A DNA stretch of 64,000 nt, from assembly GCF_040939455.1 (NCBI RefSeq), contig NC_134119.1, positions 2,616,501 through 2,680,500 of the forward strand. Reading direction: 5' to 3'. The notes below the pieces were generated by a model, which saw only the letters and a program-made list of their open reading frames with translations, did not search any database and was not told the origin of the DNA. Within the stretch, counting starts at the first letter, position 1. Each line of letters starts with the position of its first letter. The position numbers were made by a program, and so were the translations under genes. This stretch comes from Microcebus murinus. Taxonomy: Eukaryota > Chordata > Mammalia > Primates > Cheirogaleidae. Positions 55,640-64,000 of the stretch are shown piece by piece.

Positions 55640-55960
55640 GTAAAGGTATTAGCTGAGCACCTGCTTGGGGGACAAGCACCCTCCTGGTGGTTTTGGGGCT
55701 CGGCGAAGAGCAAAGCACATGCCCTCACGGAGCTCACCTGCCTGGAGGGGTGGGTGACCCCTAAATAATAATACAGTGGGAGGAAACTCATTAAGGACAC
55801 CCATGTCAGAAAGCGAGGGGCCAGGACAAGACACAGCGAGGTGAGAGAAAACAGCAGGTCGGGGCCAGGCGAGGGGAGGAGGCTGTCACCATTTCTAATA
55901 GTGCCGAAGGTGAAAATCTGTGCAAATATTTGGAGAAAGGTTGGAAGTAGGTTACGTGGT
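55640..55960 (-). repeat. L2 LINE fragment
   Basis: 'ttagctgagcacctgcttggggg', 'gcaaagcacatgccctcacggagctcacctgcctggagggg', 'aataataatacagtgggaggaaac' and 'aaggtgaaaatctgtgcaaatatttgg' follow the complementary L2 3' region. Confidence 0.6.
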
Positions 55961-56095
55961 TGTGTGTGGGGGAAGAATGTTCCCAGCAGCGGGGAGTAGC
56001 TAGTGATCTTGGAAACGAAGGGAGATTAAAAAAAAAAAGAAAGGAGAAAGACAGCTTCCAAAATGTTTCTGCTATTCGGATTGAGTGGTGAGTTC
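55961..56095. other. Unique sequence with an A-rich tract
   Basis: A run near 56028-56039. Nothing else recognised. Confidence 0.3.
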
Positions 56096-56099
56096 TCAA

Positions 56100-56510
56100 T
56101 AATTAATATTTTCGGATACTTTTAGGGCAGCCAAGTTGGGGCCACTCTTAAGAAGCAAAGCGGCCCTGTGTCCCCTGTGGAGATAGATTTGCATACAGTG
56201 CTTCATTTCAGGGAATTAAAATCTAACGACTATCAAAAATAAAAGTTAAATAACTAGACATTTAAGTACACTGTTCTTCAATTATTTGGGTTGTTAATTT
56301 AGTTAATCAGTATTTTAAATTTGAAGCTCTGGGAATGGGTGAAATATTTATAAAGGAGTGAAGAAACGCCACACAGAGATAGGGCTGAATAATAAATCTT
56401 TTAAATAAGAAAGTGGAAATGTCATTTAGCATTTCTGTTATTTGCTTTCAGTTGAGCATGTCAAATACCACAGGCCGGCAGGACGGCAGACTTAATTATG
56501 GGCATGCAAA
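56100..56510. promoter_or_regulatory. Repeat-poor AT-rich block, CNE-like
   Basis: Contains 'gatttgcatacagtgc' (octamer-like ATTTGCAT), 'gttgttaatttagttaatcag', 'ggctgaataataaatc' and 'cagacttaattatgggcatgc'. No repeat recognised; ends at a poly(A) tract. A candidate developmental enhancer by composition only. Confidence 0.35.
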
Positions 56511-56521
56511 AGGGAGAGGAG

Positions 56522-56541
56522 AAAAAAAAAAAAAAAAAAAA
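56522..56541. repeat. Poly(A) tract
   Basis: About 20 A with no retroelement body recognised upstream. Confidence 0.85.
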
Positions 56542-57240
56542 GGAAAGGAGAGGTTTTTACCGGAGCTGCGTAAATGCGAAAATGTGCACAAATAATGATG
56601 TGAGCTCCTGCATTCTGTTTCACGTTTGGTTTCTAAACAGTCTTAAGGTATATTAAGAAGCGTATATTTGATATAAAGTCTTTGCTGTGAAGTTTCCACG
56701 TTTCTACCCCTGTTAGTCAAACAGACCCTGAAACATAACGGAGGACTCGTCGGATGCCTGGTAACTCCCGGTGGAAATTGTGATAAGAAGTCATCAGTCA
56801 CCTGCATGAGGACTGTGTGATATTTTTTCACTAAAACCTGATGATTCATACCTGTTTCCCAGCAGAGAGAATATTTATATTCTAAAAGCAATCACAGATT
56901 TGGGATATTTAAACCACATTTTGTATTTTACTGAGGCAAATAAATTCACAGGAAATGTAATTATTTATAACCTGGTCACAGACCACAGTAAATATCAGAA
57001 TTGAATAAGACAGAGATGCTGTCAATTGTCCAAATAAATTTCTGTGGCATATGAATTTTTTTAAAGTCACCAAGTTTGCTGCACTTATAAAACTGAGTAA
57101 ATTTATGGCCATTTATGGATGATTATAAAGTACTTCAGAAGCCACGTGGGCTTGTTTTCTCATAGATGATCCAAATCCCCTGATCCAAATGCTGCACCGA
57201 GCAAAGCTTAATTACATTCATGCACCCAACTGCCAATGAG
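56542..57240. other. Repeat-poor AT-rich sequence, CNE-like
   Basis: Motifs include 'ggaaatgtaattatttataacc' and 'gcaaagcttaattacattcatgc'. No repeat or gene recognised. Confidence 0.3.
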
Positions 57241-58079
57241 TCACCGATGCCCACGCTCCTCCTCGATGGTCCGTTCCGAGGGATCCCACTGTGTCCTCCC
57301 TGTGGAATGGTTTTCCGAAAGCAAAGAATCATGTCTTGTCCAGACTCCCTAAATCCTACAGAGAGAGGAACACAGGCTCTGAAAGCCTGGGGTGCCACGT
57401 AAAGATCCACGTGCCCGTACACCCATCACATGGCACGCGAGGCTCTCAGGTACACGGAACGGCTCGCGTTGCTGAGTTTTCGGATAGCACAGAAGCTCTG
57501 GCCACAGTGCATTCCCCGAGAAAACCCCACAGTCGTAGAGATGATGTCCTTGCTGGGTCTCCAGGGCCACACCCAGCTGGCGTGTGGCAGGCTCACGTGT
57601 GCACACGGAAAGCTCCTGTCCGCCAGTCGGTGGCTCAGCAAAATGCCAACGACACATGTTTTCAGTACAGAGACGGCTATCTTCATGTTGATAGGTCAAA
57701 GTTCTTATCTTCGACTGTGTATTTTGGCTTCATGCAGGGAAGGTTGGGGCGATGACCCGAACGCCCATTTGCCCACAGACGTGCAGCTCGGCCTGGGTAT
57801 AGGATGTGCCACGCCCGTGGTCTCCTGCCGCCGCCATTCAGTTTCCCAGGGGACGTGTCTGACCCTGGCTTCTCGGCTTGGCCGGCGCACGCTTCTCTGT
57901 CGTCATAGTTGAAGAAGCGTCTCGTGTCTGCCTCAATGCCATTCCGTGAGACCCTTTTACACGCGGCCTTGTCTCACTGCGTTGCAAGTCTTGTCTGTGG
58001 AGCTGGCGACGTCCCTCCTCCCGTGCGGCGTGAAACCGTGTCAGATGCAGGGACACTAATCACTGATAACTATCCTCCT
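57241..58079. other. Unique non-coding sequence
   Basis: No gene recognised. Frames of 154-160 codons on the plus strand and 116 on the minus strand overlap each other and lack domains. Confidence 0.3.
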
Positions 58080-58260
58080 CGATGTTACTCGGCGATTTTC
58101 CTGCTGTGCTGCCGAAAATTCAATTTCTCATCTAAAATTCATCTAAAATGCTTGCCCATAAATTAACAATTCTAAATGCTAACAGAGATGCTGGATTTTA
58201 TTAACTTTTAGCTACAAGTTCTGGGAAACGTAATTGGAGCTAACAAGGTCTGCATCGACT
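58080..58260. other. Small CNE-like segment
   Basis: Unique AT-rich text with a tandem 'catctaaaattcatctaaaat' and 'cataaattaacaattctaaatgc', followed by 'ggaaacgtaattggagc'. No repeat recognised. Confidence 0.3.
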
Positions 58261-58304
58261 TCTCCCTACGCCCCATTTTCTCATCTATGCTCTGTAGAGA
58301 TGCC

Positions 58305-58582
58305 TGCACACACACGCACACACACATGCATGTGTGTACCTGTGTAAGTGTATAGGTGTGTATGTGTATACATGTGTATGTGTATATGTGTATACATGTG
58401 TGTATACGTGTGTATATGTGTATGTGTATATGTGTGTATACATGTGTATACGTGTGTATATGTGTGTATGTGTATACATGTGTATGTGTATATGTGTATG
58501 TGTATACATGTGTATATGTGTATACATGTGTACATGTGTGTACGTGTGTATGTGTATACGTGTGTATGTGTATACGTGTGTG
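58305..58582. repeat. Long alternating purine-pyrimidine (CA/TG/TA) tract
   Basis: About 280 bp. It begins as CA repeats, passes through an exact 18-bp palindrome centred on ATGCAT (58320-58337) and continues as TGTGTATATGTGTATACATG variants. The several 80-127-codon Cys/Val/Tyr or His/Thr/Tyr frames over it are artefacts. Confidence 0.95.
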
Positions 58583-58619
58583 TGAGCACATTGATGGGAA
58601 CTAAAACCATCCAAAAGGG

Positions 58620-58960
58620 AATATTTGGAACAAAACTGCCTTCACAGCACTTCTAATCTAGGGAGGTGGAGAGACAACAGACCAGCAAACATGCACGTGA
58701 CCATATAATTACAAAGTGTGTTAAGTTCCATCAAGGAAGATAAAACGTAGCCTATAATGCATAAAATAAAGCATGACCCATAAGGTAACAGACCGTGGGT
58801 GCTTTGTGGATAGGTTGGGCTGAGAGGTTTCGTTTGCCCGAGACTACAGGATGAAGAGAGAGACGGCATCCCAAATGCAGGTGATTACACGGATGAAGAG
58901 CGTGATGATGGAAAAAGACCTAAAGCCAAGCCAGTGTTAGGTATTTAGGGAAAGCCCTTG
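58620..58960 (-). repeat. L2 LINE fragment
   Basis: 'ccttcacagcacttctaatctagggaggtggag', 'aattacaaagtgtgttaagttccatcaaggaag', 'aggatgaagagagagacggcatcc' match the complementary L2 order. Confidence 0.6.
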
Positions 58961-60180
58961 GAAGAGGCACCTAGGAGGGAGGAATGGAGTCTACCTGGGT
59001 GGGCTGAAAGCCACAGACGCTGGCTTCTACCGACAAAGGATCATTTATTTGGCTTTGCTATAATAATTGCATGCCCTGCCATAAATTATGCCCTCTAATG
59101 TTTTCAGCCATTTCAAAATACTACTGTTTGGGGTCACTGGCTAGCTTGGGGGAGAGCCAGGTGCCTCTGTTGCAGCAACCCTACAGGCCCGTGCCCCTTT
59201 GGCGGTGGCTGCTGGCGGCATGGCGCACGGGCAGTGCGCACAGCCTGAGCCGCGGCCAGGGCGTCCCGGGGAAGCAGACCTGCGCACCACAGCGCACCTG
59301 GTGCAGCGGGGCCGCCCGGGTCTGGAGTGTGAGATGCATACAGCGGTTCTCACACAGCCACAGGCTCATCCAAATTCCCCCTTCAAGAGACGAGCCTGAC
59401 TTTCCTCCCCCTCAGCCTGAGCGGGACTTGCCGACCCACTTCTGATGGGCAGAACAAGCCCGACGGGACGGTGCGGCCTCGGGGACCAGACCACAGACCG
59501 CTGCCCCTGCCTTGCTCTGTCTCTCGGGTCGCTGTCTGGGACGAGCCAGCTGCCACCCTCTGGGGCACCAGGGCACCTGTGGAGAGGCCCACGGGGAGAA
59601 ACTGAGGCCTGCTGTCCTTACCCAGGAGAGTGAGAACGCTGCAAGTGGATCCTCCAGTGAGACCCTCAGGTGAGGGCAGCTTGGCTGACGTCTGGATGCC
59701 ACCTCTCCAGGTCCCCAGTGTAGTCAATGGCGGGAGACCAGTATGGTCAATACAGAATGCCAATTTGAATATATATATATATATATATATATATTTGAAT
59801 ATATGTGTATATTTAATATGAATACATAAATGCATTGAGCGCATTATTTCAAACTTAATTTGAAATAATGAGTCAAACTACAAATTGAAATTGAGAGATT
59901 TCTCTACCCAGGGCGGGTAACACAATTTCTCTGACCTATCTTTTCCCCTAGCTATAAAATTGGTCTAAATCAGACCAGTCTTGAGGCATTATAATTTGCT
60001 TATCACCATGTCTGGCACACGGCAAATAATCGTGGGTTTGCTAGTGGCAGTGCGGCATCTTAGAAGTCTCTAGAACCGTACTGGCTCAGCAGCGAGATGT
60101 GTACTTTTCCAAGTACTATCCCATCTGCTGCAATAAACTCAGCATCATATTATTATTATTGTTATACTGGTGGCCAGTAG
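58961..60180. other. Unique sequence with an (AT)n microsatellite
   Basis: (AT)n at 59769-59795 is flanked on both sides by 'tttgaatat'. GC-rich unique DNA at 59150-59700 with short frames. No gene recognised. Confidence 0.4.
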
Positions 60181-60184
60181 TTTT

Positions 60185-60400
60185 TGAGGCCTAACATGGC
60201 ATCCACCGTTCTAAGTGCTGCAAGAGTATTAACACACGAGGCAGAAGTTACCTATTTTCATCATTCTCAATTTGCAGGGCAGGAAACTGAGGCCTTAGAA
60301 ACGTAAGCGCTTCGGCCAAGTTCTCAGAGATCATACGTGGCCCAGACTCCAACACAGGCAGTTAGAAACCTGGAGCCACGGTCTTTACCAGCAAGCCAGG
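60185..60400 (-). repeat. MIR SINE
   Basis: 'tctaagtgctgcaagagtattaacacacg', 'ttacctattttcatcattctcaatttgcagggcaggaaactgaggccttagaaacg', 'ggccaagttctcagagatcatacgtggc' and 'aacacaggcagttagaaacc' are the complementary MIR. Confidence 0.8.
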
Positions 60401-61429
60401 CTGCCTGGGTGCAGGGAAGTAACTCCCACGGGACATTCTGCAAGAACACCACTTCGCAAGTGCCCTTGCCCCAGCAAGTCATGGAGTGCGAGGGGAGGCG
60501 GAGGAGGGTTTCCGTCTGTCCCAGGAGAGGTGGCAGCGCTTTGGAAGTGAAGTTGTGGCAGAGAGACGCAACGAGAACCACCGGGCCAAAGACTGAGCGT
60601 GAGCGAGCCGGGCCCAAAGGGGCCATGGGAGCTGCAGTGGATCCAGGGACGGATCCCAGGATCCTAGCGGGCTGAGAGAAACAGGCCCCGAATTCCTTGG
60701 CTGTGCCGTCAGCAGTCACAGAGGCCGGCGGGGACGGAACAGTGACCCGGCCACGCACAGGAGACGGCCCTTCCCCAATCGGCCAAGGCCCGGGAGCCAC
60801 GGCCACCCAGCGGCACCCTCTCCCCGCCGCCGCCAGCTGCCCAGCCACCCGGCGCCGGACCGTGCCTCCGGGAGAGGAAGAGGGAAGGAAGATGCCACCG
60901 ATGTTTGGAAAAGGAGCATCGTTTGCGGGATGGAAGGGCAGCTCATTAAACTGCAAAGTGCAAAGCAAGCGCCGCCCGGAGAGCCCATTTCCCGCCAGGC
61001 GGGGTGGGCACGCTCACACGCCGCGTGCAAGCGTGGAAGCTGCGCCTCCGTGCGTCTCCGCCTGGGTGGAGCGCGCTGTCACCCCGCAGTGCGAGCTCTG
61101 CCTCGGTGTTGGTGACAGACACCTTGAAAGGGGGAGGGGCAAAGAGCTAAAGGACGGAAAATCCAGCCCTGCGGGGGGCGGGGCAGTCCACGCTCCCCCA
61201 CTCGGTGGGTTCAGCCACGAAGGGTGGGGTCGAGCAGGTCCTCCTCTGGGACGGCGCGGTGGCGACTCCTCCGACCCCCACTTGGGACCCGGGGACACCC
61301 GGCATCCCACGCCCCGCCCGTCCGTCCCTCCTGCGTCCTTTCCCTCTGTCTGGGGGCTAAAGCCCGTCTCTCCGGCCCTGGCACTGAGGCACCACCTTGA
61401 AGAGTATTTGTTTCTCTCACCCCGTTGTG
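60401..61429. other. GC-rich block with long open frames, no supported gene
   Basis: A 247-codon plus frame (60697-61440) and a 214-codon minus frame (60324-60968) overlap here. Neither shows a domain, plausible splice context or biased third positions on reading. CpG density is high at 60720-60870. I treat both as by-products of GC content. Confidence 0.4.
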
Positions 61430-61702
61430 ATGCCATATAAGCCTCGCTTTGGCAATGGCGAAACTTCAATTTCTCGGTGGATTGTCAATCCCCAGGATTG
61501 TGCCTCCTGAAGGAAAAGTTCTTCATTAAAAGAAAGACTTGTCACCTTACTTGAAAATTGTGATTGCAACGCAATTCAGGAAAATTTCGGGAAACGTGGC
61601 TTTTGAGAAAAAGCAATTGAAAATGCTCCTTGTGCAACCTAAGCTCCATTTATGCTTCATATATGATTTGAAGTACATTATGCTGATTAAAAAAGTTTTC
61701 CT
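61430..61702. promoter_or_regulatory. CNE-like block, left of an Alu
   Basis: Unique repeat-poor sequence ('gtggattgtcaatccccaggattgtgcc', 'gtgattgcaacgcaattcagg', 'catttatgcttcatatatgatttg'). The AluJ-like element at 61703 interrupts what looks like one longer AT-rich element that resumes at 62010. Confidence 0.35.
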
Positions 61703-62002
61703 GGGCAGGACACAGTGGCTCATGCCTGTAATCTTAGCACTTTGGGAGGCCGAGGGGAGAGGATCACTTGAGGCCAGGAGTTTAAGACTAGCCTGGGCAA
61801 CAGAGCAAGACCCTGTCTCTACAAAACATTAAAAAATGAGAAGGGTATGGTGGCGTGTGCCTATAGTCCCAGCTACTGGGGAGGCTGAGGCAGGAGGATC
61901 GCTTGAGCCCGGGAGTTGGAGGCTGCAGTGATTGTGCTATGATCAGGCCACTGCACTCCAGACTGGGTGACAAAGAGAGACCTTGTCTCTATTTAAAAAA
62001 AA
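61703..62002 (+). mobile_element. Alu SINE, old J-like type
   Basis: Full-length dimeric Alu in plus orientation: 'cagtggctcatgcctgtaatcttagcactttgggaggc', middle A-rich linker near 61825, right arm 'agtcccagctactggggaggctgaggcaggagg', tail at 61991-62002. Diagnostic positions such as 'gaggccaggagtttaagactagcctgggcaac' suggest the oldest Alu class. No clear target duplication. Confidence 0.93.
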
Positions 62003-62009
62003 TTTTTTT

Positions 62010-62225
62010 TTTCTAATTATAAGCAAACGATATAACTTATGCACTGTTTTAATTTAGACAGCAGGGTGAATATGGACCAAAGGAAACGGTACATCTTTTT
62101 GTCCCTGAATCGAATTAGTAAAAGTAGATGAGTTTTATGAAGTGCTAATGCAAGACATTTCCATCTGCATAGCGGGGATTGCATTAGCGCGGCTCTGTCT
62201 GATAGCAGCATGATCTCCCCCGGCG
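62010..62225. promoter_or_regulatory. CNE-like block, right of the Alu
   Basis: 'ttctaattataagcaaacg', 'ctgttttaatttagacagc', 'gaatcgaattagtaaaag' and 'ggggattgcattagcgcggc' give four homeodomain-type cores in about 180 bp. No repeat recognised. Confidence 0.35.
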
Positions 62226-63420
62226 TGGCGAGCTTCCGCGCCGTGACAAGGAAGGTGCACGTCTCAGAGAACGCCGTCTTACCGAGTGGAAATTAAAATG
62301 AGGCTGTGCCAGGTACAGTGTCACCCCACTTTATTTGAATCCAGAAATTAATATGTGCCTGACTTTGTCTTTTTTTCTCCAGTTAATCTCTCGGAGAAAA
62401 TAACACATTTGGCAAAGCGAAGTGCACGCCGCCGGTGTACAGTTGGCAGCCGCTGTGAGGTCTGCAGCGGGGAGGCCGGGCAGCTCTGCCCGAGTGTCCA
62501 CCAGGAACCAGCCGCCAACGTTAGCTTCGCCTGCAGCTGGGAGGGCAGCTTCTTCCTGGGGAAACGTGGGTTCCCCTATGAGCAAAACTTAGAGGGTTGT
62601 ATCCTTTTCTTCTATCAATCTGCCTTCATTACCCAGTGGATGATAAGCAGAACTGTCTTTTCCCCCTTGTTTAATTTGGGGTTTCTACAAGTGCTAAGTG
62701 AACATTCTCATGGAAATTGTTGATATTCTTCTTTACCATACCGTCTTGAGTATGAAAAGCGACACGCTCCTTTGATTTTATTTGGTGCGTTTCCGCAGGC
62801 CCTGTGTGGCTACAGACGCCGGGTTTCTGTGTTGGGCGCCCGGCTGCCGTGTTGCTGGGATGACTTCAGTGCAGTTTTATTGTTTAAGTGGAAAGCTGTT
62901 TGCAAGCCTGGCTTTCAAGTCAATGTTTTCATTTGGGAACAGAAGGTGTAAAAGTGAAAATATGTCTCACGCTTTCCTTCAAATGGGACCTAAAAATGTT
63001 TTCTAAGAATGCACCGTGCATGTTTGCATGTGATTTCTCTCGGATGATCTGAGGAGGTGTGCAGCAAAAAAAGCAAAAGGATATCTTAGAAAACACTCAA
63101 GCGCCTGGTCACGGTGGGTCAGTATCGATAAGCTCTCACTGCTCGTAGGGAAGAAAAGGTTATGTTTGCAAAGCTTCTCTATTTGTGTCTTCTCCCCCCA
63201 GAGAAATAAACATGAGACTCTATTGCTAAATTAGAAGCAAAAGCAGCGATCGATTTAGGAAGCGTAGGGTCAGAAAAAGCGAAAATAACTCAGCACCGTG
63301 CCTCAAGAATTCTAAACGCTATTTTCTTTCTTATTTCAATTTATTTGAGCGATATACATCCTAGTTCAACATCTAAAGATGCAATAAAACCTGTTTCTGT
63401 GCAAATAGCTTCCTGTTCAA
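62226..63420. other. Repeat-poor unique sequence
   Basis: No gene or interspersed repeat recognised. The segment 62590-63400 is AT-leaning and repeat-free and may contain further CNEs. The 122-codon plus frame at 62355-62723 carries no domain. Confidence 0.3.
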
Positions 63421-63972
63421 CTTAGGATCTCCATTCGACATGGTGCCCGGCTGGGGCGCAGGTGGAATTTGATCCGCTGCTGCATTTCTGCGGGTGCAGG
63501 CAACTGACCCGGCAGCTGCAGCTTGACACGTCACGAGAAGAAGAAGAAGATGACAGCTGCTTCTCCTGTCTTGGGAGGCCAATGTCAATGCGCACAGATT
63601 TGTGCCTAGATTTCTAGAATTCTCCAATGCACAATAATTAGGAAATTTCCAGCAATCCTCAGGGGATCTTTAATCTGACGTCTTGGGAAGTTTGACATTT
63701 TGGGAGGTTTTATCTATCTAAGTTGTCCAGTTGAGTAAGGAAAGTGGTGATTGATACATCAGCTCTGCATTTCCCATTCTCCCTGGACGTGGTCACCCCA
63801 GGAGCCAGGATCTCTGGAATCCTGGGAGACGGCACTTCTGTGCGATGCCCCCACTGTGCCGGCACGTTGAATTCACTTCTTTCTGTCCTGGGATGTGGGA
63901 TGAAGCTTCAGTGGAATTAGCTTGACTTCCTCCACAGTTGCTCATAAAGAGTTTGCTACAAAGTAGAGCCAA
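63421..63972. other. Unique non-coding sequence with a short (GAA)n
   Basis: (GAA)n at 63535-63551. Nothing else recognised. Confidence 0.4.
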
Positions 63973-64000
63973 GTATTCGTTCACTAGGGCTGCCGTGATA
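63973..64000 (-). mobile_element. Edge of an MLT1-type LTR, cut by the window
   Basis: 'gtattcgttcactagggctgccgtgata' is the opening phrase of a complementary MaLR MLT1-type LTR. The rest lies beyond the right edge. Confidence 0.6.

Noticed and set aside
58208..58656. Several 80-127 codon frames over the TG/TA tract
   Set aside because: All are simple-repeat translations in six frames.
60697..61440. 247-codon plus-strand open frame as a gene
   Set aside because: GC-rich sequence with an equally long overlapping frame on the other strand, no domain, no splice or promoter context, Gly/Pro/Arg-rich composition.
1..64000. Bacterial-type features (operons, CRISPR, insertion sequences) or a phage/defence system
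   Set aside because: Dense mammalian SINEs, LINEs and LTRs throughout and no long intact coding frames; the DNA is a primate nuclear genome segment.
1..64000. tRNA, U6, 7SK, Y RNA, 5S or mitochondrial insertions
   Set aside because: No stretch matched the internal promoter boxes or conserved phrases of these RNAs on reading both strands, apart from tRNA-derived MIR repeats.

Overview
This window is nuclear DNA from a mammal, most likely a strepsirrhine primate (lemur or galago group). The main evidence is a minus-strand Alu at 10966-11323. Its right arm carries the form I associate with strepsirrhines ('ggccaattaatttctttct', 'ctcttgctcaggctggtttt', 'cccagagtgctagg'). A second, older AluJ-like copy lies at 61703-62002. 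Old mammalian repeats (MIR, L2, L1M, MLT1-type LTRs, MER20, MER5, MER1) are dense. There are also younger-looking DNA transposons: a hAT element with an 8-bp target duplication and two copies of a TA-flanked Tc1/mariner-pogo-like family.

I found no protein-coding gene, RNA gene or recognisable retro-pseudogene. The long open frames all lie in GC-rich sequence or in tandem repeats whose period keeps frames open. The only protein-like remnants belong to transposons: a pogo-like transposase C-terminus at 51260-51352 and a FLYWCH-like segment inside a degraded MULE-type element at about 46646-48625.

Layout: 1-9 kb is mixed unique sequence and old repeats. 9.3-10.4 kb is low-repeat, AT-leaning DNA. 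10.4-19.4 kb holds GC-rich blocks, Alu, L1, the hAT element and a consensus estrogen response element (16927-16939). 20.4-24.4 kb has several TAATTA-rich segments that look like conserved non-coding elements. 25-38 kb carries L1 fragments, a solo-LTR-like element and an AT-rich block. 38.8-39.2 kb is another CNE-like block. 42.6-45.2 kb is the most unusual part: a CpG-island-like region with YY1 and ETS motifs, a 134-bp minisatellite with a 17-20 bp hairpin at each unit junction, and a C-rich minisatellite packed with ACCACA/ACCACG motifs. 46.6-48.6 kb is the MULE-type element with a nested repeat. 52.9-63.4 kb alternates CNE-like AT-rich blocks with L2, MIR, Alu and a long TG/TA tract. The right edge cuts a minus-strand MLT1-type LTR.

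The mix of gene-free DNA, homeodomain-motif-rich AT islands and GC-rich minisatellites would fit a regulatory gene desert or a large intron near a developmental gene. That is inference; I could not identify the locus. All repeat names come from recognised consensus motifs, not a database search, and boundaries without a stated duplication are good to a few tens of bases.
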